Source: Pseudomonas sp. GM74 (GTDB lineage: Bacteria; Pseudomonadota; Gammaproteobacteria; Pseudomonadales; Pseudomonadaceae). From it: DNA of 64,000 bases. The stretch is from the NCBI RefSeq assembly GCF_000282455.1, contig NZ_AKJG01000064.1, positions 1 through 64,000 of the forward strand, given 5' to 3'. The notes under the pieces were generated by a model that was not told the origin of the DNA, searched no databases, and saw only the letters and a program-made list of their open reading frames with translations. Shown one piece after another: positions 39,588-48,337 of the stretch (position 1 is its first letter; every line of letters begins with the position of its first letter). The translations under genes were made by a program, and so were the position numbers.

Positions 39588-41336
39588 TTACGCCTTGGTA
39601 TCCGTTGCCGGGGTTGCAGCAGATTTGGCAGCCGGTTTCTTCGCCGGTTCGGCTTTCTTGGCCGGTGCCTTGGCCGGGGCTTTTTTCGCCTCGGTCTTGG
39701 CAGCCGGTTTCGCCGCAGCCTTCTTGGCCGGCTCGGCTTTTGCCGGGGTTGCTGGCTTCGGTGCTTCGACCGGAGCCGGTGCAACAGCCGGGGCGGGTGC
39801 CGGCACAGGAACAGGTGCTACCGGCTCAGGTGCCTTGACTGGCTCTGGCTTCTTCTCGTCATCCGAGCCGCCGAACAGGTTGCTGAAGAAATTGCCTTTC
39901 TTCGCCACCACCGCACCGGCGCCCACCGCTGCGGCAGCCGGACCCACTTTCGCCGGTTCAAACGACTTGCCCGCCGCCAGGTCTTCAACCTGGCCGGCTG
40001 CACGTTGACCGGTACGCAGCGCGCCTTCCAGGGTGCCGGGGTACAGAGTGTCGGTGTGTTCGCCAGCGAAGGCTACGCGCTGAATCGGGCGTTCCCACAG
40101 GCGCCAGAACTTGCTGATCTGGCCCGGACCGAAGGCCAGGTAGGCGCCGCCGGTGGACGGGTCGCTGCTGTAGCGACGGATTTCATAACCGGTGAACGAA
40201 CCGCGTGCCTGTGGATAGAACGCGTGCAGACGGATCAACACCTGATCGACCATCTGCTTGTCGCCGAATGCCTGCATCACTCGCGCATTGTCGCCGGAAA
40301 GGTTGATCACCACGTTGGCGCCACCCTTCAGGGCAGGCTCGATCCACAACATGCCCAGGCCGGCGTTGCTGAAGGTCTCGCCGGACATGCGCGCCTTGCT
40401 TTCCCACACCGGCGTCTTGAACTTCAGCATGATCTGGTCGCGCCAGCCGTAGTTGGTGCCCTTGATCGCCGCCAGGTGCTGGGCGTCCAGCGCCGGGGTC
40501 ATCTGGATCTTGTTCAGGGCGCGCAGTGGCACCGCCAACACGACGTAGTCAGCCTGATAGCCGACGCTGTCGACTTTGACGGTCACGCCGTCCTTGTCCT
40601 GAATGATCGCCGAGACCGGGGCGTTGGTCTTGATGGTTTTCAGCTGCTTGACCAGGGCTTGGGCCAGCACCGGGCTGCCACCGACCAGGCGCGAAGCGCG
40701 CAGGTCACGATCGGAGACGCCACGGTAGACGCGGCTCTGCTGCGCGAAGTACAGCAGCGACAAGCGCGAAGGTTCGTCGTAGCGGGTACGGATCTGCTGG
40801 TTGATCAACTGGCGGGCGGTGGCCGGCAGGTTCTGCTTGTCGAGCCAGCTCGACACGTTGATCTGATCCAGCGCGTGCAGCGTGTTGTTGGCGGCCGGGT
40901 TCAGCGGGTCGTCGATCGAACGCGCCAGATCGTCCACGGTCTTGTCGAAACGCTTGAGCGCCTCGGCGGTAGCCGGCTGTTTGGTCGCCAGATCGGCGGC
41001 AGAGAAATACTCGCCATCGATCAGGTAGCTTGGGGTGCGCACGAATTCAGGGGCCGGCGTGGTGCTCAGCTTGAAGTTCGATACGTACTTGTTCAGCACC
41101 GGCTGGGTCTTGTCGTTGCCGATCCACTCGCTGGTGGCCATGCCGGAACGGCCGCCCAGGCTCGACCTGGCTTCCAGCAGGGTGACCTGCCAGCCCTTGC
41201 TCTGCAGCTCGTACGCGGCAGTCAGGCCCGACAGGCCGCCGCCGATCACGATCGCGGTTTTATCCTTGGCCAGCGCAGATACGCTGAACAGCCCCAACAT
41301 CACCAGCGCACAGGCGCGCAGCCAACCGACAGACAT
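39588..41336 (-). CDS. FAD-dependent amine oxidase with Sec signal and Lys/Ala/Pro-rich tail
   Basis: A 582-residue protein. A signal peptide (ALVMLGLFSVSALA) precedes a flavin amine oxidase domain: AIVIGGGLSGLTAAYELQ, EARSSLGGRSG, and the C-terminal FAD motif FAGEHTDTLYPGTLEGAL. After about residue 450 there is a linker with GNFFSNLFGGSDDEKKPEP, then about 110 residues made almost only of Ala, Pro, Lys, Glu and Val, with KKAPAKAPAKK-like repeats as in histone H1 or AlgP. The oxidase part matches the PA0421 position next to bioA. The tail's role is unknown. It is divergent from bioA. Confidence 0.87.
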   Translation of the reverse strand: MSVGWLRACALVMLGLFSVSALAKDKTAIVIGGGLSGLTAAYELQSKGWQVTLLEARSSLGGRSGMATSEWIGNDKTQPVLNKYVSNFKLSTTPAPEFVRTPSYLIDGEYFSAADLATKQPATAEALKRFDKTVDDLARSIDDPLNPAANNTLHALDQINVSSWLDKQNLPATARQLINQQIRTRYDEPSRLSLLYFAQQSRVYRGVSDRDLRASRLVGGSPVLAQALVKQLKTIKTNAPVSAIIQDKDGVTVKVDSVGYQADYVVLAVPLRALNKIQMTPALDAQHLAAIKGTNYGWRDQIMLKFKTPVWESKARMSGETFSNAGLGMLWIEPALKGGANVVINLSGDNARVMQAFGDKQMVDQVLIRLHAFYPQARGSFTGYEIRRYSSDPSTGGAYLAFGPGQISKFWRLWERPIQRVAFAGEHTDTLYPGTLEGALRTGQRAAGQVEDLAAGKSFEPAKVGPAAAAVGAGAVVAKKGNFFSNLFGGSDDEKKPEPVKAPEPVAPVPVPAPAPAVAPAPVEAPKPATPAKAEPAKKAAAKPAAKTEAKKAPAKAPAKKAEPAKKPAAKSAATPATDTKA

Positions 41337-41559
41337 TCAGCGAACTCCGGAATTACACGAGGAAAACAGCAGTTTTTGCGAGCCAGACGGCTCAAGAACC
41401 GCGAAGGATACGTCAGCCATCAGGCACCTGCCAGCAACGTCTTTCGGCCTGAACGAAGTAGCTGATTCGACACAATGGGTTGTCCCCGTGGCACGCATTG
41501 CATAGGCTTGCCCGATTGTTTGTCCGCGCAGGTCACGGACCGCCTCCAGGAGAGTGAAA

Positions 41560-42966
41560 ATGGGCCTGAATAATCAGTGGATGCAACGCGATCTCGCCGT
41601 GTTGTGGCATCCCTGCACCCAGATGAAAGATCACGAACAACTGCCGCTGATCCCGATCAAACGCGGGGAAGGCGTGTGGCTGGAAGACTTCGAAGGCAAA
41701 CGCTACCTCGATGCGGTCAGCTCCTGGTGGGTCAATGTGTTCGGGCACGCCAACCCGCGGATCAATCAACGCATCAAGGATCAGGTCGATCAGCTCGAAC
41801 ATGTGATCCTTGCCGGCTTCAGTCATCAACCGGTGATTGAGTTGTCCGAGCGCCTGGTGAAGATGACACCGGAAGGCCTGACCCGGTGCTTCTACGCCGA
41901 TAATGGCTCGTCCTGCATCGAAGTCGCGCTGAAAATGAGCTTTCACTACTGGCTCAATCGCGGTCAGCCGAACAAAAAACGCTTCGTCACCCTGACCAAC
42001 AGCTACCACGGCGAAACCATGGCGGCGATGTCGGTGGGCGACGTGCCACTGTTCACCGAGACCTACAAAGCGCTGTTGATGGACACCATCAAGGTACCGA
42101 GCCCGGACTGCTACCTGCGCCCTGAGGGCATGAGCTGGGAAGACCATTCGCGCAACATGTTCGCCGCCATGGAGCAGACCCTGGCCGAAAACCACGACAC
42201 GGTCGCGGCGGTGATCGTCGAGCCGCTGATCCAGGGCGCCGGCGGCATGCGCATGTACCACCCGGTGTACCTCAAGCTGCTGCGAGAAGCCTGCGACCGC
42301 TACGGCGTGCACCTGATCCACGACGAAATCGCCGTCGGCTTCGGCCGCACCGGGACGATGTTCGCCTGCGAACAGGCCGGCATCCGCCCTGATTTCCTGT
42401 GCCTGTCCAAGGCCCTGACCGGCGGCTATCTGCCGCTGGCGGCGTGCATGACCACAGACGAAGTCTACAGCGCGTTCTACGACGACTACCCGACCCTGCG
42501 CGCCTTCCTGCACTCCCACAGCTACACCGGCAACCCGCTGGCGTGCGCGGCGGCCCTGGCGACCCTGGATATTTTCGAAGAAGACAACGTCATCGAGAAC
42601 AACAAGGCCCTGGCCCAGCGCATGGCTTCGTCGACGGCGCATCTGGTCGACCACCCGAACGTATCCGAAGTACGCCAGACCGGCATGGTGCTGGCCATAG
42701 AGATGGTCAAGGACAAGGCCACCAAGGAAGCTTATCCATGGCAGGAACGTCGTGGCCTGAAGGTGTTCCAGCACGCCCTGGAACGCGGTGCTTTACTGCG
42801 CCCGTTAGGTAGCGTGGTGTATTTCCTGCCGCCCTATGTGATTACCCCGGAGCAGATCGACTTCCTTGCCGAAGTGGCCAGCGAAGGGATCGACATTGCG
42901 ACCCGTGACAGCGTCAGCGTGGCGGTGCCGAAGGACTTCCATCCGGGGTTCCGTGATCCGGGTTGA
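41560..42966 (+). CDS. bioA: Adenosylmethionine-8-amino-7-oxononanoate aminotransferase
   Basis: A 468-residue class III aminotransferase that makes 7,8-diaminopelargonate in biotin synthesis, using SAM as amino donor. Visible are WHPCTQMKDHE (substrate pocket), the YADNGSSCIEVALKM loop, DEIAVGFGRTG and the PLP lysine in LSKALTGGYLPL. I start it at ATG 41560 because AGGAGA is six bases upstream; a GTG at 41554 would overlap that site. It stands apart from any other bio gene, with rsmE downstream as in PAO1 PA0420-PA0419. Confidence 0.95.
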   Translation: MGLNNQWMQRDLAVLWHPCTQMKDHEQLPLIPIKRGEGVWLEDFEGKRYLDAVSSWWVNVFGHANPRINQRIKDQVDQLEHVILAGFSHQPVIELSERLVKMTPEGLTRCFYADNGSSCIEVALKMSFHYWLNRGQPNKKRFVTLTNSYHGETMAAMSVGDVPLFTETYKALLMDTIKVPSPDCYLRPEGMSWEDHSRNMFAAMEQTLAENHDTVAAVIVEPLIQGAGGMRMYHPVYLKLLREACDRYGVHLIHDEIAVGFGRTGTMFACEQAGIRPDFLCLSKALTGGYLPLAACMTTDEVYSAFYDDYPTLRAFLHSHSYTGNPLACAAALATLDIFEEDNVIENNKALAQRMASSTAHLVDHPNVSEVRQTGMVLAIEMVKDKATKEAYPWQERRGLKVFQHALERGALLRPLGSVVYFLPPYVITPEQIDFLAEVASEGIDIATRDSVSVAVPKDFHPGFRDPG

Positions 42967-43004
42967 TTGATTTCACCTAAGCTTCAGCGCTGACTGGACT
43001 ACCG

Positions 43005-43073
43005 TCATCGCGGGCAAGCCCGCTCCCACAAGGATTTGCACAGCACCTGTGGGAGCGGGCTTGCCCGCGATGA
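43005..43073. repeat. REP doublet, class B, with spacer AGGATTTGCACAGCACC
   Basis: TCATCGCGGGCAAGCCCGCT arm and its complement ending CGCGATGA, around a 17-nt spacer that is identical to the one in the doublet at 49268-49332. Confidence 0.92.
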
Positions 43074-43111
43074 CGCCCCCCAGACTTTCACACCTTTTTC
43101 AGAGACCCCGC

Positions 43112-43831
43112 ATGAGACTGTCCCGCTTCTTCATCGACGCCCCCCTGAGCATCGGCGAGCACGAGTTGCCCGAAGCCCAGGCCCATTACATCAGCCGTGT
43201 GCTGCGCATGGCCGAGGGTGATGTGTTGCAACTGTTCGACGGCTCGGGCCAGGAGTTTCGCGCCCGGCTGGTCGAGGTCGGCAAAAAACGCGTGGTGGTG
43301 CAGGTCGACGAAAGCTTCGCCGGGCAGGTCGAGTCGCCGCTGCAGATCCATCTCGGCCAGGGCCTGTCCCGGGGTGAACGCATGGACTGGGCGATCCAGA
43401 AAGCCACGGAACTGGGCGTCACTGAAATCACCCCGATCTTCACCGACCGCTGCGAAGTCCGCCTCAAGGACGAGCGCGCCGACAAACGCCTGCTGCACTG
43501 GCGCCAGGTGGCGATCAGCGCATGCGAACAATGCGGGCGCTCGCGAGTACCGGTGATTCATCCGCCGCTGTTGCTGGCTGACTGGTTGAAGCAGACGCAA
43601 GCCGAGTTGAAGCTGGTGCTGCATCCGGTGGCCGAGCCGCTGGTGAGCCATGCCAAACCTTCAAGCCTGGCATTCCTGATCGGTCCGGAGGGTGGGTTGT
43701 CGGATGCCGAAGTCGATCAGGCCAAGTCGACCGGATTCCATGCAGCACGGCTGGGGCCGCGGGTATTGCGCACCGAGACGGCGCCGGTTGTTGCGCTGGC
43801 GGTGGCCCAGCAACTCTGGGGTGACTTCTAG
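43112..43831 (+). CDS. rsmE: 16S rRNA (uracil-1498-N3)-methyltransferase
   Basis: A 239-residue SPOUT methyltransferase with an N-terminal PUA-like part (MRLSRFFIDAPL, then HYISRVLRMAEGD), the segment GLSRGERMDWAIQKATELGV, and the C-terminal SAM knot FLIGPEGGLSDAEV plus LGPRVLRTETAPV. It methylates U1498 in helix 44 of 16S rRNA. The ATG at 43112 has only a weak AGAGA site; the open frame upstream runs into a REP element and is not part of the gene. Confidence 0.95.
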   Translation: MRLSRFFIDAPLSIGEHELPEAQAHYISRVLRMAEGDVLQLFDGSGQEFRARLVEVGKKRVVVQVDESFAGQVESPLQIHLGQGLSRGERMDWAIQKATELGVTEITPIFTDRCEVRLKDERADKRLLHWRQVAISACEQCGRSRVPVIHPPLLLADWLKQTQAELKLVLHPVAEPLVSHAKPSSLAFLIGPEGGLSDAEVDQAKSTGFHAARLGPRVLRTETAPVVALAVAQQLWGDF

Positions 43832-43836
43832 TGCCT

Positions 43837-43861
43837 CTTCGCGAGCAAGTCGGATCGCCGC
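43837..43861. repeat. Half REP of the variant type
   Basis: CTTCGCGAGCAAGTCGGATC and on to GCCGC: the same unusual continuation (AAGTCG-ATCG) as the variant right arm at 23459-23497, 23 of 25 bases alike. Confidence 0.7.
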
Positions 43862-43888
43862 GACACGGTCTAGAGGCCGATCTGGCTG

Positions 43889-44791
43889 CTACTGCACCGG
43901 ATCACTCACTGGCTTGGCAATGATCGCCTTGAGTTCGCTGGTCATCGGGAACTCAAGGTTCAAACCCTTCGGTGGGATCGGCTGCTCGAACCAGCGCTTG
44001 TAGATGCCATTGATCTCGCCCGAACTGTACAGATCCGCCAACGCGCCGTTGACCAGCGCCAGGAACTGCGGATCGTCCTTGCGCACCATGCAGCTGTAGA
44101 TCTCCCGCGATTGCTCCTCCCCGACCACCACCCACTTGTGCGGGTCATTGGCTTTGGCGCGCTCGCCATAGAGCAGCGCGTCGTCCATGTAGAACGCCGC
44201 CGCCCGGCCCGATTGCAGCATCTGGAAGGCCTCGCCGTGGTCCTTGGCACTGATCACGAACATGTCGATCTTGTGATCGACGTTGTAGCTTTTCAGGAAG
44301 CGCTCGTTGGTGGTGCCGGCGGTGGTCACCACGTTCTTGCCGCGCAGGTCAGCGAAGCTCTTGATCCCGCTGTCCTTCGCGGTCAGCAACTGGCCCTTTA
44401 CGTAGATGAAGCCATAGGAGAACGCCACCTGCTTCTGCCGTTCGGCGGTCACGCCGGTGGAGCCGCATTCCAGGTCCACGGTGCCGTTCTGCACCAGTGG
44501 AATACGGGTCTGCGAGGTCACCAGGTTGTACTTCACCTTCAAGTCTGGCAGCGCCAGTTGCTGCTGGATGCGCTCGACGATCTTGCCCGCCAGATCCACC
44601 GAGTACCCCATCGGCTTGCCGCTGTGGTCACCCACGTAGGAGAACGGCACCGAAGCATCGCGATAACCCAGGGTGATGCTGTTGGCACTGGCGATCTTGC
44701 TCAGGGTGCCGGTCAGCGGCGCTTCATTGGCCTGAACCTGACTGCCGAGCAACAGGCCAAGGGTACAAGCGAGCAACGTGATTTTTTGCAT
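43889..44791 (-). CDS. dguC: D-glutamate/D-glutamine periplasmic binding protein DguC
   Basis: A 300-residue family-3 binding protein of the glutamate/aspartate type. It has a signal peptide (LLACTLGLLLGSQVQA), SITLGYRDASVPFSYVGD, NLVTSQTRIPLVQNGTVDLE and YFKRWFEQ-like C-terminal features (YKRWFEQPIPPKGLNL). No permease is next to it. It is the last gene of a minus-strand run with a RidA protein and an FAD D-amino acid dehydrogenase, beside a divergent LysR gene, the layout of dguRABC in P. aeruginosa (PA5085-PA5082). GGAG is five bases before the ATG. Confidence 0.85.
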   Translation of the reverse strand: MQKITLLACTLGLLLGSQVQANEAPLTGTLSKIASANSITLGYRDASVPFSYVGDHSGKPMGYSVDLAGKIVERIQQQLALPDLKVKYNLVTSQTRIPLVQNGTVDLECGSTGVTAERQKQVAFSYGFIYVKGQLLTAKDSGIKSFADLRGKNVVTTAGTTNERFLKSYNVDHKIDMFVISAKDHGEAFQMLQSGRAAAFYMDDALLYGERAKANDPHKWVVVGEEQSREIYSCMVRKDDPQFLALVNGALADLYSSGEINGIYKRWFEQPIPPKGLNLEFPMTSELKAIIAKPVSDPVQ

Positions 44792-44820
44792 TGTTATTCT
44801 CCGTTGTGGGTGTTGGTTTA

Positions 44821-45171
44821 TCAGACGCGTGCAGCGATGACGGTGATTTCCACCAGCACCTGCGGTCGGGCCAGTTCGGCCTGCACGGTGGTGCGGCTCG
44901 GTGCCTGCCCCGGCGACAGCCAGGCCGACCAGACCTCGTTCATTGCGGCGAAATCCTCGGTGATGTTCTTGAGGTAAATGGTCGCGCTGAGCAGATGATC
45001 CTTGTCGCTGCCCGCCTCGGCCAGCAAGGTATCGATTTTCGCCAGTACTTCGCGGGTCTGGTCGCCGGCATCCCGGGCATCGCCCGGCACCTGCCCGGAG
45101 AGAAACACCAGCTCGCCAAAGGTCACGGCGCCGGACAGGCGCGGATTGCTGTGCAGTCGGGTAATGGTCAT
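44821..45171 (-). CDS. dguB: RidA-family deaminase DguB
   Basis: A 116-residue RidA/YjgF-fold protein with SGQVPGDARDAGDQTREVL and the conserved arginine in PSRTTVQAELARP, the residue that holds the imine carboxylate. RidA proteins hydrolyse 2-imino acids to 2-oxo acids plus ammonia, which suits a position directly after a D-amino acid dehydrogenase that releases the imine. It lies 27 bp after dguA and 29 bp before dguC, so the three genes are one operon. Confidence 0.87.
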   Translation of the reverse strand: MTITRLHSNPRLSGAVTFGELVFLSGQVPGDARDAGDQTREVLAKIDTLLAEAGSDKDHLLSATIYLKNITEDFAAMNEVWSAWLSPGQAPSRTTVQAELARPQVLVEITVIAARV

Positions 45172-45198
45172 TACAGTGTCCTCTTCAGAAATCGCTAT

Positions 45199-46440
45199 TC
45201 AGGCGGCCCGGTGGTTGAAACCGCGCAAGTCGATGGAAGGCTCGCGCTCGCCGATCAGTTCGCTGAGCAAGCGCCCGCTGCCGCATGCCAGGGTGAAGCC
45301 CAGCGCGCCGTGGCCGAGGTTGAGCCACAGGTTGCGATACGCCGTCGCACCCAGCAACGGCACGCCGCTGGGGGTGGCCGGGCGCATGCCGGCCCACTCG
45401 ACGGCTTCGTCATAGGCGCCGGCATTGGGAAAGGTGTCATGGGCCTGACGCTTGATCAATGCCAGGCGCTTGGGGTCCAAAGCGGGGTCGAAGCCGACGA
45501 TGTCGACCATCGCCGCCACTCGCAATTGCTCGCCGATGCGGGCGTAGACGATCTTGCGGTCGTAGTCGGTGATGCTCACGTCCGGCGCCCGATGACCGGC
45601 GAGAATTGGCACGGTCAGGCTGTAGCCCTTGAGCGGATAAAGCGGCAGTTGCATCCCGGGCAGCGCCAACAGCGGACTGCGATGACCGGCGGCGATCACC
45701 AGTTGATCGACCGGCAGCACTTGCTCGCCCAGTTCGATGGCGTTGACGCTGCCGTTGCTGTGGCGAATGCCGGTCACCGCTTGCCCGAGACGAAACTCGC
45801 AACGGCCGGACGCTTGCAGCCGGGCGGCCAGTTGCCGGCAAAAACCGTGGCAGTCGCCGACCTCTTCGTCCGGGGTGTAGATCGCCCCGACAAAGGGCGC
45901 ATCGATCAGCACCGGTTCCAGTTGCGCGCATTCGGCCGGCGACAACACTTGCTGTTGCTGCGGGTCGGCCAGGCCCTGGCGCGCATGCTCGAAGCTGCTG
46001 TTCTGGCGGAAAGTCACCAGCTTGCCATTGCGCCGCCACTGGAATCCCGCCAGTCCATCGTCCTCGCGCCAGGATCTCAATGTGTCCTGGCTCAACAGCG
46101 CCAGGCGCAGCAAGTGCGCGGCGTTCTCGCGATTGACCGAGCGGCGGCAGGCGCCGAGAAACGATGCCATCCAGCGCCACTGGGCCGGGTCGAAGCGCGG
46201 GCGCAGCTTCAAGGGTGAGTCGCCGCGCAGCATCCAGCCGATGGCTTGCAAAGGCACACCGGCGTCGGCCAGGGGCGCGACATAGCGATAGGACAACTGG
46301 CCGCCGTTGGCGAAGCTGGTTTCGCTGCCCAGCGAGTCCCGTGCCTCGATCACCGTCACCTCGAAGCCGTCGCGCACCAGCGCATAGGCCGTTGCCAGGC
46401 CAATCACGCCGCCACCGATGATGCACACACGCTGAGCCAT
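45199..46440 (-). CDS. dguA: FAD-dependent D-amino acid dehydrogenase DguA
   Basis: A 413-residue flavoprotein of the DadA group: VCIIGGGVIGLATAYAL at the N-terminus, DSLGSETSFANGGQLSYRY, and the C-terminal GHGALGFTLACGSG. It oxidises D-amino acids to imino acids; the dgu context points to D-Glu and D-Gln. The start at 46440 (MAQRV) places the FAD motif at residue 5, but AAGGA is only one or two bases from the ATG, so initiation may be weak. A frame extension to 46533 crosses the promoter region and is not used. Confidence 0.88.
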   Translation of the reverse strand: MAQRVCIIGGGVIGLATAYALVRDGFEVTVIEARDSLGSETSFANGGQLSYRYVAPLADAGVPLQAIGWMLRGDSPLKLRPRFDPAQWRWMASFLGACRRSVNRENAAHLLRLALLSQDTLRSWREDDGLAGFQWRRNGKLVTFRQNSSFEHARQGLADPQQQQVLSPAECAQLEPVLIDAPFVGAIYTPDEEVGDCHGFCRQLAARLQASGRCEFRLGQAVTGIRHSNGSVNAIELGEQVLPVDQLVIAAGHRSPLLALPGMQLPLYPLKGYSLTVPILAGHRAPDVSITDYDRKIVYARIGEQLRVAAMVDIVGFDPALDPKRLALIKRQAHDTFPNAGAYDEAVEWAGMRPATPSGVPLLGATAYRNLWLNLGHGALGFTLACGSGRLLSELIGEREPSIDLRGFNHRAA

Positions 46441-46523
46441 GTCCGTCCTTAAAACCGTTGTTAAGACGAGGCCAAGGTTAGAGCCAGGTGACAGACGATG
46501 AACAATGCATAAAGATGGCAAAC

Positions 46524-46542
46524 CCATAAACAAAGGTTATGG
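46524..46542. promoter_or_regulatory. Candidate LysR-type operator in the dguA-dguR gap
   Basis: CCATAA-N7-TTATGG dyad containing a T-N11-A core (T at 46527, A at 46539), the usual LysR signature, in the 109-bp divergent gap and just before the dguR start. It would suit autoregulation and control of dguABC. Confidence 0.5.
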
Positions 46543-46549
46543 ACTTGCC

Positions 46550-47467
46550 ATGCGCCTTCGCCATATCGAGATTTTCCAGGCCATCCGCCAGACCGGTTCG
46601 ATCAGCGCTGCCGCACAATTGCTACACGTCTCGCAGCCGGCGGTGAGCAAGGTGTTGCAGCACGCCGAGCAACAATTGGGTTTTCCGCTGTTCTTGCGGG
46701 TGCGCGGCAAGTTGCAGGCGACGCCGGAAGCGCTGGAACTGGAGCGCGAAGTGGACAAGGTCAGCGAAAGCCTGCAAGGCGTGCGACGCCTGGCGCAGAG
46801 CCTGCGCCGCGAGCCTGGCCACAGCCTGCGCATCGGTGCCACCCCGGCGCTGGCCCTGTCATTGCTGCCACCGGCCATTCACGAATGGACCGGGCGTTAC
46901 CCGGACATCGTTTGCGAACTTTCCAGCGCCCACAGTCGTGAACTGGTGCAGAACCTGTTGATGCGCGAAGTGGATGTCGCCCTGACCCTGCAACGCCCGG
47001 ATCACCCGGGGCTCAAGGCCCAGGCGCTGGCGTCCGGCGTGCTGGTGGCGCTGGCGCCGAGGGGTTACTGGCCTCAGGAAGAGGTGGGTAAACCGTTGCC
47101 GCTGATGGCGCTGGCGGATGCGCCGCTGATCGGCTTATCCAGCGCCGATCCACTGGCCGCGCGGCTCGACAGTTACCTGGAAGCGGTCGAACCGCCGCCC
47201 CGGATACGCATCGCCGTACAGACCTATTCACTGGCCCGGGCCATGGTGGAATCCGGTGCCGGCCTGGCGGTGATCGACCCGTTCACCGCCCTCGGCGCAT
47301 CACCGGGCACCACGACCATCCGCCCGCTGGCCCCGCCACTGCCGATCACCCTGTACGCCGTGACTCGCACCAGCGAACCACTGCCGCACACGCTCAATGA
47401 CCTGTTGCAGATCTTCAGCCGCCGCGCCCGGGAGCAATTGGAGAACCTGAGTCCTGCGCAACCCTGA
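46550..47467 (+). CDS. dguR: LysR-family regulator DguR
   Basis: A 305-residue LysR-type regulator. The N-terminal helix-turn-helix RLRHIEIFQAIRQTGSISAA, then QLLHVSQPAVSKVLQHAE, is followed by a substrate-binding-like effector domain (about 95-295). Its divergent position beside dguABC makes it the likely D-Glu-responsive activator, as described for DguR in P. aeruginosa. The ATG at 46550 is supported by the family's usual N-terminus; upstream GGA is weak. A REP doublet follows. Confidence 0.87.
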   Translation: MRLRHIEIFQAIRQTGSISAAAQLLHVSQPAVSKVLQHAEQQLGFPLFLRVRGKLQATPEALELEREVDKVSESLQGVRRLAQSLRREPGHSLRIGATPALALSLLPPAIHEWTGRYPDIVCELSSAHSRELVQNLLMREVDVALTLQRPDHPGLKAQALASGVLVALAPRGYWPQEEVGKPLPLMALADAPLIGLSSADPLAARLDSYLEAVEPPPRIRIAVQTYSLARAMVESGAGLAVIDPFTALGASPGTTTIRPLAPPLPITLYAVTRTSEPLPHTLNDLLQIFSRRAREQLENLSPAQP

Positions 47468-47483
47468 AGCCTGATGAGCAACC

Positions 47484-47573
47484 TGTGGGAGCGGGCTTGC
47501 CCGCGATGGCGGTGGATCAATCAACATTTCGATCGACTGACACGCCGTCATCGCGAGCAAGCCCGCTCCCACA
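47484..47573. repeat. REP doublet, class A (90 bp)
   Basis: TGTGGGAGCGGGCTTGCCCG left arm and a right arm of the CGAGCAAGCCCGCTCC type, exactly 90 bp; the two arms belong to slightly different subtypes (CCCGCG versus CTCGCG). Confidence 0.9.
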
Positions 47574-47588
47574 GAGGACTGTGGTGAT

Positions 47589-48206
47589 TTACAGGACGTA
47601 GAACAGAATCGCCACAAAGTGCAGCAAACTCCCGGCGATCACGAACAGATGCCAGATCCCGTGGGCATGGCGCAGGCGATGATCGAGGGCAAAAAAGATA
47701 ATCCCGACGGTGTACAGCACCCCGCCTGAAGCCAGCCACGCAAACCCGGCGCCGCCCAGCGCCGCGAGCAGTGGCTTGACCGCCACCAGCACGATCCAGC
47801 CCATCACCGCATAAATCACGATCGACAGAATCCGCGCTTCCGAACGCGGCTTGATCTCCTGCAGGATGCCGATCAGCGCCAGTCCCCAGACAATCCCGAA
47901 CAAGGTCCAGCCCCACGGCCCGCGCAGGGTCACCAGGCAGAATGGCGTGTAGCTGCCGGCGATCAATAGATAGATCGAAAAGTGATCGACCTTCTGCATG
48001 ATCGCTTTCTTGCGCCCGCGCACGCTGTGGTACACGGTCGACGCGCTGTACAGCACCAGCAAGGTAAAAGCGTAGATCGCCATACTGACGATCTTCCACG
48101 GGCTGCCGTCGAGACTGGCCAGCACAATCAGCCACACCCCGCCGATAAACGCCGCCACAGCCCCGAGCAAATGCGTCCAGGCGTTCAGTCTTTCCCCGTG
48201 ATACAT
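47589..48206 (-). CDS. Hemolysin III/YqfA-family membrane protein
   Basis: A 205-residue protein with seven predicted helices and the metal-ligand-type residues of the progesterone/adipoQ receptor-hemolysin III superfamily: SASTVYHS (helix 2), DHFSIYLLIAGSYTPF (helix 3) and HAHGIWHLFVIAGSLLHF near the C-terminus. It starts at ATG 48206 (MYHGERLNAW) with GGTGAG upstream; the frame is open to 48290. Despite the name, the function in bacteria is not established; lipid-modifying hydrolase activity has been proposed. It is divergent from mdcR. Confidence 0.88.
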   Translation of the reverse strand: MYHGERLNAWTHLLGAVAAFIGGVWLIVLASLDGSPWKIVSMAIYAFTLLVLYSASTVYHSVRGRKKAIMQKVDHFSIYLLIAGSYTPFCLVTLRGPWGWTLFGIVWGLALIGILQEIKPRSEARILSIVIYAVMGWIVLVAVKPLLAALGGAGFAWLASGGVLYTVGIIFFALDHRLRHAHGIWHLFVIAGSLLHFVAILFYVL

Positions 48207-48337
48207 GCGTTGCTCACCTCGAATTTCATTGCTGCAGAGCGCAAGGCTCAGGCTTGAAGTGTAAAAGCGCAATGTTTCTGTACGACGCACCCGGTGTAAT
48301 TGGGCACAATCGAGTCATTCCAGAAAGAGTCCGCCCC

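Noticed and set aside
43889..44791. Assignment of the binding protein as general glutamate/aspartate GltI/AatJ
   Set aside because: No permease or ATPase genes are adjacent, and the RidA, D-amino acid dehydrogenase and LysR neighbours match the dgu locus better.
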